Shown one piece after another: positions 21,128 through 33,786 of a stretch of 64,000 nucleotides of DNA (positions within the stretch are counted from its first letter, which is position 1; every line of letters begins with the position of its first letter). The notes below the pieces were generated by a model. It worked only from the letters and a program-made list of their open reading frames with translations, was not told where the DNA came from and searched no databases. The translations under genes and the position numbers were made by a program. Location of the stretch: positions 115,001 through 179,000 of the forward strand of contig JAWDGP010006871.1 of assembly GCA_033675545.1 (NCBI GenBank), written 5' to 3'. Origin of the DNA: Elysia crispata (taxonomy: Eukaryota; Mollusca; Gastropoda; Plakobranchidae).

Positions 21128-23683
21128 CATTCACAAAATCGCTATTAAATCATTCTCTGGTATCAATAGTGAATTTCTACAAGTTGATCATAAGTTGCTG
21201 GACATAAAATATATATGATACATTACTGTTGATAAATTTCTTTTAGCGCCCTGTTACTTTTTAAAAGAAGAAAGCTATTGTAGAGAACAATCGCATCACG
21301 CTAGAATCATCCCTTTCAAAACTGAAACTCACTATTTTTCCTTTTTGGGTTTTCACTTAAGACACCTGAACTTTAAAAGTTGACCGATTGTAGACACTTG
21401 ATACCGACACTTCAAAATACAGTTGAACCAACATATAATGGTTGATTTTTTTTCTTTTGTTTTTGGTAAAGTAATGCGTTTTATCGTTATTCCTTCTCTG
21501 CTACACTATTTTATAATGTAACATTTCTCTTTAATCCATATTTTTTCTTTGACAGCTCATTCTCCCTTTCTCCTTCACCATATTATGTTTTGAATTATCT
21601 CCCCTTTCATTTTCTTTTCTCAATTTTTTTCCTCTCCATCTGCCATCTACTTTTCTATCTATGGCAATATCGATATATTTTCTTTCTTTCTTACTATCGC
21701 ATACTTCTTTCTATGTCTCCCTCTTCATTTTTAGCTCCACTTACGTCTCTTGCTTCTGCATGTATTAAGTAATTTTTTTATCCATTGAGTGTGTTATCTG
21801 TTATTACTGCGATCAGTGTACCTCTTTTCCTTTTCCTTACTTGGCGCGCCACACTCTCTGTTTTTTTTTTTTTTTTTTGTCTGCGAAAACCTTTTATTTC
21901 GAGTAGAACAAACTGTAGTCTTTCAGGTAAAACTGATTCGAGGGCACTGTTTAAGACAGGTAAATTTCATTCGAGTCACACATGTATTATTGTTCAAAAT
22001 AACCAATATCTTTCCGTAAACTTAGACTCAAAATTCTGTTAAGACGCAGATATTTATCATAATGATGTGTACCTTTGTGTTTAATAACCTTGTCACATTC
22101 ACAACTCGGTAAAAAACTTTCGTTTCGACTTGTTGCTTTTGTCAATTAGGCGTGATTTCACACAGTTTGTGAAGAAATTCAAGACATTTCATGAGCATAG
22201 CAGCTATGTATTTTATGTGCCTAATTGCAGCTTTGTACTTTATGTGCCTCTTAACTCTCTCACATGGAACTCAAACTCGTTTCTAAAACTACAGTTAGAT
22301 TTAAAATGCCTTCTTTGGAAAATATCTATTTATTTGTCCTTGTACCATTCGATTGATAAGAATTAACATTTTTTTTTCAACATATAGTTTTACAATCACA
22401 CTTTTTCAACTTGAAAAAGAAATGTCACATGAAGTGAGTTCAGAAACATTGATTTAGAATGTATAAAACAATACCAACTAAAGACTTAAGGCACGTTTAG
22501 AATAAACGCAACATTTAGAAGATAAGTGATTATATTCATGCATAACTTCTCTGACGTGAAAGCTTAACCCAGACAAAAATCCTTCAACGTTTTTACATGT
22601 TATGTTTCTAAAGTTAAACGGCTGATTTTTATTGGACTAGAAAGAGGTAGACTGAATCTAAAGAGCGAATATAGCAAATCGGGATCGAGGGAAAAGCCAA
22701 GGTAAAAAATGAACCGAGCTTCGGTATAACGTGGATTTTGGTTCTTTTTTTTAAATTGAGTACAGACCAAGGAAGCTACGGTCTAGATGGAGTCCCATAT
22801 TTTTATTGTGGTAAGAAAAAATAAAATACACAGAAGGCTTAATGCGTGGTCTCACGACAATCTCCTTGACGTATTGTGCAGAAAAATAGCTCACACGTAT
22901 CACACTAACAAGAGCTCACGATTTTGCTCACTCTCCTCTCACGCTTTCTATTTCCTGCCGGGGTACAGACTCGGAGCATACATGTACGTATTCTCGATCT
23001 AGAGAAGTGAGAGCTAAAATTTTTATTTTTTAGAGTTCGAAATTTGACTGGATTTTAAATATTCCTTTGCAATCCCAATAAAGATCTGATCTAGACGTTC
23101 TGTGATATGAACCACAACTTGATCCTAAATGCATACATTACATTTTTTTATTGTGTAAATTTATCAAGAGCAAGCGAAAATCCTTGATCGACCAGGTAGG
23201 TTCAGGAAACCCTGGCGAGAACAGTATTACACAAGTCACATAACGAGGACATAATGTGAGAGTAAAGGGCAACATACCAGTGCTAGAGACTACATAATTA
23301 TTATGACTTGCATTTCATTTGTTAAAGAGCTCGACAAGAGAACTTATTGGTCAATCATTAGATCTTAGAGTTCCCCCTTTGGTACGTCTAGTTCTTGGAA
23401 AGCTTGCGCACCTAGATGGTCTAGATCTAGACCAGTGCATATGTGCTACTTAAATAAGACTCACGATACTTGGCTCGAAGTCGATTTTCTTGATCCTAGG
23501 AATTAAATCAATTCTTTTAAACTTCTTCACTTAGAGAACATAAACAGAAAATATTTTATAAAAATACAAAATTGTTAAAGATTCAACAATGTTTTTGATT
23601 CCTCTTCTGAGTTCCCCACCTTTAATTAAACTGTTTCGATTTTTTATAATATGGTTAAAAAATACTGAATTATCATAAAAAGA

Positions 23684-23836
<153 letters not shown>

Positions 23837-24396
23837 ATAAGGCGAGAGACGACCGACGCGACTTAAATTAAAAGTCGAGTGTTCGAATCGCACAAAGGAC
23901 AACAATTTCTGGTAAAATTGCAGACATCGACCCACCTCACGTCCGGCTTCACAACTGAATGTTTCCCGACGAAATCGAAAATTGTTTACATTAATGGGAT
24001 TTTAGAGCAACATAAAAATGCTGATATCTTGAAAAGTATTTATATGCGACGAATAAAACCTTCATATTCGTGTTCAGCATATCGAATTTATTATGAAACA
24101 TACAATTTTAAAGCTTAGGGTGAGTTGACCCGATATCTGCAAATTTGACCAATTTTTTTTTCACAATTTTCACTTAAAGCCCATCTCTATCGACAGCTGG
24201 GAAGAACCTAAACCTATCCTCCTTACAATTCTCTCCCATGTAACACAATCTCACTCATTCAATACACATATTGGGTTCACACTCTCTAGTACCCGAAGAC
24301 TCTGCTCATTGATTCAATATAGTTCGCCCTAACTCCCATGTCACGAACAGTCTCAAGCGTTTATTGTGCCCGCCGGATTTCAAGTCAGATGTGTCA

Positions 24397-24762
24397 GTCT
24401 CCACTAGTTTTCGACCCAGACAATAGATCGTAACCTGCAGCCTCCACTTCTCGACCCAGACAATAGATCGTAACCTGCAGCCTCCACTTCTCGACCCAGA
24501 CAATAGATCGTAACCTGCAGCCTCCACTTCTCGCCCCAGACAATAGATCGTAACCTGCAGTCTCCACTTCTCGACCCAGACAATAGATCGTAACCTACAG
24601 CCTCCACTTCTCACCCCAGACAATAGATCGTAACCTGCAGTCTCCACTTCTTGACCCAGACAATAGATCGTAACCTACAGCCTCCACTTCTCACCCCAGA
24701 CAATAGATCGTAACCTGCAGCCTCCACTTCTCACCCCAGACAATAGATCGTAACCTGCAGTC
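24397..24762. repeat. 40-bp minisatellite, nine copies
   Basis: The unit is CCTCCACTTCTCGACCCAGA plus CAATAGATCGTAACCTGCAG. Variants are GACC/GCCC/CACC and CTGCAG/CTACAG. Since 40 is not a multiple of three, minus-strand frames have a 120-bp super-period that mimics a 40-residue repeat. Variant types alternate, suggesting an 80-bp higher-order step in the right half. Confidence 0.95.
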
Positions 24763-25239
24763 TGTCCCTCTCCCTCTCCCTCTCACTCGCCTCATCTCAG
24801 ATATCCTGATCCTAGAACTCGTGAATCTAGCCTGCTGTCATCCAGGTGGCTTCACAGTTTTCCGTACGGCGCAGTTGGCGTGCATCAGAAACTTGCTCTG
24901 GTTATAGTTAGCGTTAACCAGTCTTGTAGCCATTTGGGAGAGAGTGGCATGACACAGTAGCGAGCTCAATATTTGAATTTGTGGAACATGATGCTCATAA
25001 GTCTGCTGTGCCTATTGCTAAGTTCGGCCGAATAATATCGCTTGTTCTTGGCCTTTGAGGCATGGCATGCCTAGCGTCACATGTATTTCCTTTTTGTCGA
25101 GGATGACTCTTAGTCTTAGGTGCATTTCGTCGAGTAAGGATTTGCAGTGGTTCTCATGTTTCAAATGCACCCTTCTACCGTTTCAGTGCCACTCATTCAT
25201 CCTACAAAAATGGATTCAATCGTTTATTTTATAGCAGCA

Positions 25240-25375
25240 TCCATTCAACAACAGCAACAAAAACAAAAAAAAAAACAAACAAAAAAAAAACAAAAAAAAA
25301 AAACCAACAAAAAACAAAAACAGAACAAAAACAAAAACAAAAAACAAAAAAAAACAACAAAAAACAAAAACGGAT
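25240..25375. repeat. A-rich (CAAAAA)n tract
   Basis: About 130 bp of A runs broken by single C or G. It marks the left border of the satellite field and could be a poly-A tail remnant. Confidence 0.85.
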
Positions 25376-25739
25376 TCCAGCTCTGATGTATCACTCACTC
25401 ATCCGACAAGAATGGGCTACAACTTCTTTTTTCAGTAACAACCACGCATCTGACTAAAAAAAACGAGTTTCAACTTCCATTTTTCAGTAGGATCCATATA
25501 AAACAGCTTCTCACTCGTATGTATCGGTGTCGCTCTTTCATCCTATCAGAATCGGTTCCAAATTCATTGTTACAGTAACATCCATATATCCTACAAAAAC
25601 GGATTATCAGTCTCGTGTATCAGTGTCACTTATTCATCCTACCAGAATGGGTTCCAAATTCATTGTTATAGTTAACATCCATAAATCCTACGAAACGGGA
25701 TTATCAGTCACATGTACATGTATCAATGCCACTCATTCA

Positions 25740-26735
25740 TCCTAATGGGTTCTATATTCCATGTTATAGTAGCATCCATATATCCTACAAAAAACGGGTT
25801 CTATATTCCATGTTATAGTAGCATCCATCTATATATCCTACAAAAACGGGTTCTATATTCCATTTTATAGTAGCATCCATCCATATATCCTACAAAAACG
25901 GGTTCTATATTCCATTTTATAGTAGCATCCATCCATATATCCTACAAAAACGGGTTCTATATTCCATTTTATAGTAGCATCCATCCATATATCCTACAAA
26001 AACGGGTTCTATATTCCATTTTATAGTAGCATCCATCCATATATCCTACAAAAACGGGTTCTATATTCCATTTTATAGTAGCATCCATCCATATATCCTA
26101 CAAAAACGGGTTCTATATTCCATTTTATAGTAGCATCCATCCATATATCCTACAAAAAACGGGTTCTATATTCTATTTTATAGTAGCATCCATATATCCT
26201 ACAAAAACAGGTTCTATATTCCATTTTATAGTAGCATCCATCCATATATCCTACAAAAAACGGGTTCTATATTCTATTTTATAGTAGCATCCATATATCC
26301 TACAAAAACAGGTTCTATATACCATTTTATAGTAGCATCCATCCATATATCTTACAAAAACAGGTTCTATATTCCATTTTATAGTAGCATCCATCCATAT
26401 ATCCTACAAAAACGGGTTCTATATTCTATTTTATAGTAGCATCCATCCATATATCCTACAAAAACAGGTTCTATATTCCATTTTATAGTAGCATCCATCC
26501 ATATATCCTACAAAAACGGGTTCTATATTCTATTTTATAGTAGCATCCATCCATATATCCTACAAAAACAGGTTCTATATTCCATTTTATAGTAGCATCC
26601 ATCCATATATCCTACAAAAACGGGTTCTATATTCCATTTTATAGTAGCATCCATATATCCTACAAAAACGGGTTCTATATTCCATTTTATAGTAGCATCC
26701 ATCCATATATCTTACAAAAACAAGTTCTCACTCAC
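25740..26735. repeat. 52-bp array (with 48-bp variants), about 19 copies
   Basis: The unit holds CATATATCCTACAAAAACGG, GTTCTATATTCCATTTTATA and GTAGCATCCATC. Some copies lack one CATC and are 48 bp. CCATT/CTATT and CGGG/CAGG variants alternate in a partly regular order between 26160 and 26600, indicating two-unit higher-order steps. Confidence 0.95.
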
Positions 26736-26827
26736 ATGTATCATTATCACTCGTTCATTCTACAACAATGGATTCCAACTTCAATGCTACAGTAGCAAGC
26801 ATCCATCCAACAAAAAGCAAAAAAAAA

Positions 26828-27535
26828 AAATGGGTTCCAACTCTAATGCATTATTGTCATTGTTTCATCCTGCAAGAATGGGTTCCAACTCTAATGCATT
26901 ATTGTCATTGTTTCATCCTACAAGATTGGGTTCCAACTTTAATGCATTATTGTCATTGTTTCATCCTACAAGATTGGGTTCCAACTCTAATGCATCATTG
27001 TCATTGTTTCATCCTACAAGATTGGGTTCCAACTTTAATGCATCATTGTCATTGTTTCATCCAACAAGATTGGGTTCCAACTTTAATGCATCATTGCCAT
27101 TGTTTCATACTACAAGATTGGGTTCCAACTCTAATGTATTATTGTCATTGTTTCATCCTACAAGAATGGGTTCCAACTCTAATGCATTATTGTCATTGTT
27201 TCATCCTACAAGATTGGATTCCAACTCTAATGCATCATTGTCATTGTTTCATCCTACAAGATTGGGTTCCAACTCTAATGCATTATTGTCATTGTTTCAT
27301 CCTACAAGATTGGGTTCCAACTTTAATGCATCATTGTCATTGTTTCATACTACAAGATTGGGTTCCAACTCTAATGCATCATTGTCATTGTTTCATCCTA
27401 CAAGAATGGGTTCCAACTCTAATGCATCATTGTCATTGTTTCATCCTACAAGAATGGGTTCCAAGTCTAATGCATCATTGTCATTGTTTCATCCTACAAG
27501 AATGGGTTCCAACTTCGATGTCTCAGTAGCATTCA
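26828..27535. repeat. 48-bp array, about 14 copies
   Basis: The unit starts TGGGTTCCAACTCTAATGCA and continues TTATTGTCATTGTTTCATCC and TACAAGAA, restarting every 48 bp (26831, 26879 and so on). Two plus-strand frames stay open for over 250 codons only because 48 is divisible by three. Confidence 0.95.
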
Positions 27536-28246
27536 TCCATGCAACAAGAAAAATGGTTCAAACTCTAAACCATACTTTAAATATTGGTTCCAGCTTATAG
27601 GAGCATCCGTGTATAAGCCTACTAAAACGGTCTCTCAACTCACATGAATGTGTCACTCCTAAATCCTAAAAAGAATGAGTTTCATCTTCCATGTTTCAGT
27701 AGCGTCCATTTATCTAACAAAGAGCGGGCTCTCTCTCACATGCATCATTGTCACTCGCTCATTCTATAACAAGGGGTTCCATCTTCGATGCTACAGTAGC
27801 AAGCATCTATCCAACTAAAAAAATGGTTCGAACTCTAAACAATCCTATAAAAATGGGTTCCAGCTGATAGTGGCATCCATATGTAAGCCTATTATTTTAA
27901 AACGGGTTCTTACTCACATGAATAAGTGTCACACTCTAATCCTATACGAATGGGTACCAGCTTCCATGTTATAGGAGCATCCATATAAATTCCGATTAAA
28001 ACGGTTTCTGAACTCACATGAACAAGTGTCACTCGTCAACCCTATAAAGAATGAATTCCAGCTTCCATCTTTCAGTAGCATCCACCTATCTAACAAACAC
28101 CGGGCTCTCACTCAAATATATCAGTGTCATTCATTCATAGTATAAAAAATGGGATCTAACTTGCATGTTACAGCAGCTACCATATAACCTATAAAAACGG
28201 GTTCTCGGTCACATGTATCATTTCACTCTCTCATCCTACCAGAAGG

Positions 28247-28412
28247 GGTTCCAACTTCCATGTTTCAGTACAGCAGAATCCATCCATTCAACAAAAAGCG
28301 GGTTCCAACTTCCATGTTTCAGTACAGCAGAATCCATCCATTCAACAAAAAGCGGGTTCCAACTTCCATGTTTCAGTACAGCAGAATCCATCCATTCAAC
28401 AAAAAGCGGGTT
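28247..28412. repeat. 54-bp array, three copies
   Basis: The unit has GGTTCCAACTTCCATGTTTC, AGTACAGCAGAATCCATCCA and TTCAACAAAAAGCG, three near-identical copies. It is another slice of the ancestral satellite, with a small insertion (TACAGCA) not seen in other arrays. Confidence 0.93.
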
Positions 28413-28499
28413 CTAACTCAAATGTTTCAGTGTCACTCATTCTTCATTAAAGAATGGATTCCACCTTCAATGATGTAATAATATTCATATATCCTACAA

Positions 28500-28890
28500 A
28501 AACGTGTCACTTAAGCCTACATGTATCAGTTTCACTGATTCATCTTAAAGGTGTCGGTTCCAACTGATGTTATAGTAGCATCCATATATCCTACAAAAAC
28601 TTGTCACTTACATGTATCAGTTTCACTGATTCATCTAAAAGTTTCGGTTCCAACTCATGTTATAGTAGCATCCATATATATTACAAAAACTTGTCACTTA
28701 CATGTATCAGTTTCACTGATTCATCTAAAAGTTTCGGTTCCAACTCATGTTATAGTAACATCCATATATCCTACAAAAACTTGTCACTTACATGTATCAG
28801 TTTCACTGATTCATCTTAAAAGTTTCGGTTCCAACTCATGTTATAGTAGCATCCATATATATTACAAAAAACGTGTTCTCACTCACATGT
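28500..28890. repeat. 90-bp array, about four copies
   Basis: The unit contains CTACAAAAACTTGTCACTTA, CATGTATCAGTTTCACTGAT, TCATCTAAAAGTTTCGGTTC and CAACTCATGTTATAGTAGCA. This is close to the full ancestral unit, unlike the shorter arrays to its left. Confidence 0.93.
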
Positions 28891-29064
28891 ATCAGTGTGA
28901 AACATTCATCCTACAAGATAAGGTTCCAACATCCACGTTCATGTTATAGCAGCATTCATCCATCCAACAAAAACGGTTTCTATCTGTAATATATCATTGT
29001 CACTCGCACATCCCACAAAAATGAGGTTCAACTCGCATGTATTAGTGTCAAGAATGTTCCAATT

Positions 29065-29205
29065 TACATGTTTTTTTTTTCCTTTTTTTTGAAGTCAATT
29101 GTTCCAATTTCCATGTTTTTTTTTTCTTTTTTTTTTAAGCGAAATGTTGCAATTTCCATGTTTTTTTTTTCTTTTTTTTGAAGCGAAATGTTCCAATTCC
29201 CATAC
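29065..29205. repeat. T-rich tandem repeat, three copies
   Basis: TTCCAATTTCCATG followed by a long T run with one C, then GAAGCGAAATG, repeats three times. It forms the right border of the satellite field, and its TTCCAA..CCATG part is satellite-derived. Confidence 0.88.
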
Positions 29206-31464
29206 TCCACTCTCACGGATTTCTTTCGTAGTTCAGATATTTGAGAGTCTCCTTCATCCATGATGGAAGAACTAATATGGGTTCAAATTGCATCTTCCAC
29301 AGATAAATGGAATATTTTGTTTGATCTTCGTACCTTAAGGTCGTTCTTTACGCGACGGTTACTCTGCTTGACATTCATTTAACATCCCATTCATTCTTTT
29401 AGTTGAATAAATACATAATGGCTGTGTTTCAAAAGACATCTTAGACAAAAAAAAAATATGAGCCAAGGCGCGGCACGGAAGAATCCAGCATCAACTGCAA
29501 AGTTATTGTATCAGGGTAGAAAAATGAGAAAAACTGCTTGGCCGGGACTGGTTACTCTCCTAGTAATTATAAAGAGATGTTTATTTTCACTACGACGAAA
29601 GCTGGGAATTTTGGATCAAAACATTACATGGGAAATTGGGAGTTCTAGCCTGGCCTGCGATTGCTTTACTCAACGCGATTTGCACAACACACTTTGATTT
29701 AAATAAGGAAAATTAGGGCCATTAAAATACAATCCGGCTGTCGTTTTAATAAATTTAAATTGTTTCAGCTTTGAATTTGAATCGAGGGCTAAGAATAGTT
29801 TCAGAAAGAAAAATTGTTGTGAAAAATGCTAAAAATTCTGTTTACAGCCTATTCCGGTATTGTTAAATTTATTTTTGTCTATTCAAATAAAGGTAAATCG
29901 GCCTATGCAAAAGAATTTTCGGTTTGGAAAATGGCCAGTCTTAACCTAAAAGGAATATATGTGGAAGAAAAAAAATACTACTACTAATATTGCAATGTGT
30001 GTTGAACTGATCTTTTAAAATTTCCTTGTATGTATCATGCTTGGAGCAGCAATGTGCTTTAGTGAAGATCCCTAGAGTCATTCCTACCTGCAAGATTATG
30101 GGTTCCAACTCGCATGGGTTTGGAACCAAAATAAAAAAAAATGAAGAAATATTTCTTTCTAGATAAGTGTTGACCATTTCAAGGTTTCCGCTTTTTCTGA
30201 ATAATTCCTCAGGTGGACCTCCAGCTCTGAGGTCAAATTCATGTTGTGTCAGCCTCAACTGTACAAGAATCAGGTCTTGTGGTATTTTAGGTCGGTGACT
30301 GCTGTTTTTATTTTCTCATCTTCTTTGCTCTGCCGATACCTCTCGATTTTCTAGAAAAATCTTTCTTTTTTTTAGATATGTACAAACATGATCCCTACCT
30401 TTTCTTCCGCGCATTGTCACTCTTCAATTCAGTCAACCCTAAAATTTTAAATATTCTTAAACAGTATCGGGCATCGTGTTGCTCCACTTGTCTCATGTAT
30501 GTATTCTACTTCCCAGTGGTTTCCTCCTACCCTGTTTCGCAATTCCCGTGCCCGATAACGTCTAGCAACGTTCTGTCACTAGTATTGACACCCTAAGCTC
30601 TCTCCATTCAACTCTTGTTTTCATTTGTCTTTTCCACTTTTCATTCTATTTGAAATGCCCTACTCCCTTTTCGTGTCCATTGATTTTCCAACCTTCCCCA
30701 TTTCCAGTTTTTTTTTCAATTGTTGGACTCTCAATTATCAGTTGAATTGTGTGACATATTTTCCCTATTCAATGGTTTCCATTTCTTTTCCTTTACTAAA
30801 CTGTTAGCTTTAGTTATCGTCTTCCATATTCCTATTATCTCTTGTTATCCAGCTTTTCTTTTTTCTCTCGCCTTGAGCAATACTGAAGATTGAAATGAGG
30901 CCAAAATGCTAAACAAGGAATTTCACGTTTCCCAATACTTATAATGTATGAAACAACAAACAAACTAGTATTTCAAACAAAAGCTTCCAACGTAAAGTAT
31001 GTTGGTATTTTGAAGGCATCTGCTTTAACAATTTGCTCCAACATAATGGTTTCAAAATCCCACGAGTCATGGAAAAAAAGGAATTGCTTTGAGTCTCTCC
31101 TGACTATAGGCTGGAGAACACCTTTTTTAAAAAAAATTTGCAGCCATTTTAAAGGGACAATGGCATAGTTTTGTCGCTCTTGATTTCTTGCATTCAATGT
31201 TCTTGTTTTACTGAATACACACATGTAAATTCTACGGAAGGGCTCAGATTCCAGAGTCAATACTATCTTCTGTCTAAACTTTACAAGAATCTGGAGGTAC
31301 TTCAATTATTTTGGTTCGTTGAAAATATTTTCCTTTTTAGATACATCTCGATATTTCTCTTGAGTAATTGCTCAAGATCGACTTCTATTTCAACTTCCGG
31401 GATTGACCCTATTTATCATAAGATAATACCTGTCTTTTTTCCTCCGTGATCTTCTGCAGCTTTC

Positions 31465-31830
31465 ATTCAAACGAACAACTTCAACATCCCTTGACATCAA
31501 ATGAACAACTTCAACATCCCTTGACATCAAACGAACAACTTCAACATCCCTTGACATCAAATGAACAACTTCAACATCCCTTGACATCAAATGAACAACT
31601 TCAACATCCCTTGACATCAAATGAACAACTTCAACATCCCTTGACATCAAATGAACAACTTCAACATCCCTTGACATCAACTGAACAACTTCAACATCCC
31701 TTGACATCAACTGAACAACTTCAACATCCATTGACATCAAATGAACAACTTCATCCCTTGACATCAACTGAACAACTTCAACATCCCTTGACATCAAATG
31801 AACAACTTGATCCCTTGACATCAAATGCAT
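31465..31830. repeat. 30-bp minisatellite, 12 copies
   Basis: The unit is ATGAACAACTTCAACATCCC plus TTGACATCAA, with two 24-bp copies lacking CAACAT or similar near the right end. The plus strand reads SNEQLQHPLT repeatedly; the minus strand is also open. It sits inside one of the kilobase-scale repeats, splitting it between CTTCTGCAGC and the GATAGCTTTCAGCTTGAC block. Confidence 0.95.
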
Positions 31831-33709
31831 CGTTTTCAGCTACTTTCCTACTCATTTCCTTCGACTTTTAACAGCATTTTCTAAATGTTCTTTAATGTGA
31901 TAGCTTTCAGCTTGACTCTAAAATGTTAATTTATATTTCGCCTTTCTGCGTTTCCATTGGCCCCCAGATCTGTTTTATCCTTTCCTATCCGTTAGTTTCC
32001 AAATGGTTTCGCCTCCGCATTTCTTTACCTCTTTTGCCTTATCCAATATTTTCTTGATATTTCTCTTTGCCCGTGTTTGTTGTCTTTAGCTATTATCTTC
32101 CTTATTCCTCCTACTTCTTGGTATCAGCCTTTCTTCTTTTTCTCTTGCCTTGAGCAACACTCAAGATTGAAATGAGCACATGGATGCTTATCTTGGAGTG
32201 TCATTCTCTCCCAACATTTTTAACATTTACATTGCATAGTTTTCAAAACGACATCATTATTTATCAGGTCTGTGAAATGAAACAAATTTGATTGAGTTGA
32301 AAGTCAGAAATTTTGGATGAAAACAAAACACATGGAAATTTACATCTGACATCTGCAACTTTATTCAAAGCTAATTTTGTGAATGAAATCAATTTTTTTA
32401 AAACCTATTCTTGATTCAATTATGGATTGAAAAGATCAGCCAGCCATGCTGTCGCAATTTACCATTCAATGACTTGCCAACTTTGCATTCGTGGATGGAA
32501 TCGAGGGTTAATAATAATTTTTATAAGAACGGAAAAAATAATTAGTGTAATTCAAAATGACTACAGCAAGAGTACAATGCATTGAACAGAAATACTTGTT
32601 GCTTGTGATAACGGGAATCAGTATCTAGATGAGAAAATCATTATGGGAAGTTGCTGAAAATGATGAATTTTAATTCAATGGTTAAATTTTCAGCAAAAAA
32701 GTAACCTGAGCAATATATATATATCAGATTTGTCTGGTTTCAGTGAGAAAAATGCTCAATTTTTACCCTAAAGTAAAAAAAAAAAAAGGCAAATAGAGGA
32801 ATGAGAGGAATTTAATGCATCGTGTAATAATCTGAGGTGGTAAAAATGCTATTAATGGACCATATTTTCAATGTTCGTATATTGAAAACTTCTGGTTTTA
32901 CTCTTTCCTCCAGCAGGAGGGGTTGCAATTCGCACGTATCTTGGGGGAAAAAGGGGAAATGTATTGTTTTAAAATTGTCTCCAGAAATAAGCTGGAAAAT
33001 ATAGTTCTCTGGGTTTGTTTGTTTCTTTCATCTATGTGAAGTAACATTGACGTTGTTTCATCGCTCTTGTTTTCGTGTATTCAATGGTCTTGTTTCAATA
33101 AATAAATCCTTAGGTGGAGCTTTAACTTCCAGGTTCAATTTGTGTTTGTCTAACTCAACATCACAAAAAGGTACTTCGCATATTTCGGTTCGGTCCCATA
33201 ATTGCCTTAGCTAGATTTTCCTTATTTGTTGGCTCTGAACTTCACTTTATTTTTACAATCGCCTTCAAAAAGCTTGATTTTTTTTTCTGTGTTCCTCTAG
33301 TTACTTCACTTGAAGCACGATTTGCTCAAGACAGTACCCTATTTCCATTTCCTGGAAATTACCTTTCTACTCAATTACCTGGAAAGATATTATTTCTTCG
33401 TGTATGTCCATCCTTCACTCAAACTTTTGATGCACACCACTTTGCACTCAGAGGCATCTCCACGTTCTATTGGTTTCTAGCTGCTCTTTTGAAATCTTTC
33501 TTTTCTGTGAACTCTTGCACTTTTTTCCACATTTTAAAAAATCTTTTAACTTTTAAATCGAATCTTCAATTTTTTAAAGTTCTCTTTTTACCTTTCCGTT
33601 GACTTCGGGATTTTTGTTTCAATTACTTTTTTTTTTTTTCTACCGGTTTTCAACTAGTTTTTGTTGGTCTACATCTATTATGCGCACCTTTTCCCAATAC
33701 CCAATGCTT

Positions 33710-33712
<3 letters not shown>

Positions 33713-33784
<72 letters not shown>
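33713..33784. repeat. (CT)n microsatellite
   Basis: About 70 bp of pure CT. Confidence 0.95.

Positions 33785-33786
<2 letters not shown>

Larger units (their letters stand above)
20030..23680. other. Intergenic AT-rich region
   Basis: No exon or element recognised other than the short arrays listed separately. Several open frames of 60-85 codons are present, but they are AT-driven and lack motifs or splice context. Confidence 0.4.
25376..29060. repeat. Composite satellite field from one ancestral unit
   Basis: The whole stretch is diverged copies of a sequence containing, in order, TTCCATGTTATAGTAGCATCC, ATATATCCTACAAAAACGG, TTCTCACTCACATGTATCA, GTGTCACTCATTCATCCTAC and AGAATGGGTTCCAACT, roughly 95-105 bp per unit. 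Isolated full-length copies occur at about 25380-25740 and 27600-28240. Between them, different sub-segments were locally amplified into the 52-, 48-, 54- and 90-bp arrays listed separately. Confidence 0.88.

Noticed and set aside
24397-24762. CRISPR-like array of 40-bp repeats
   Set aside because: Units are head to tail without unique spacers, and the genome is eukaryotic.
26768-27600. Two overlapping open frames of more than 250 codons
   Set aside because: The 48-bp period is divisible by three, so two frames stay open together; the sequence is a slice of the satellite unit.
31390-31871. Coding repeat SNEQLQHPLT (141 codons)
   Set aside because: It arises from a 30-bp array inserted in a non-coding repeat; the minus strand is equally open.
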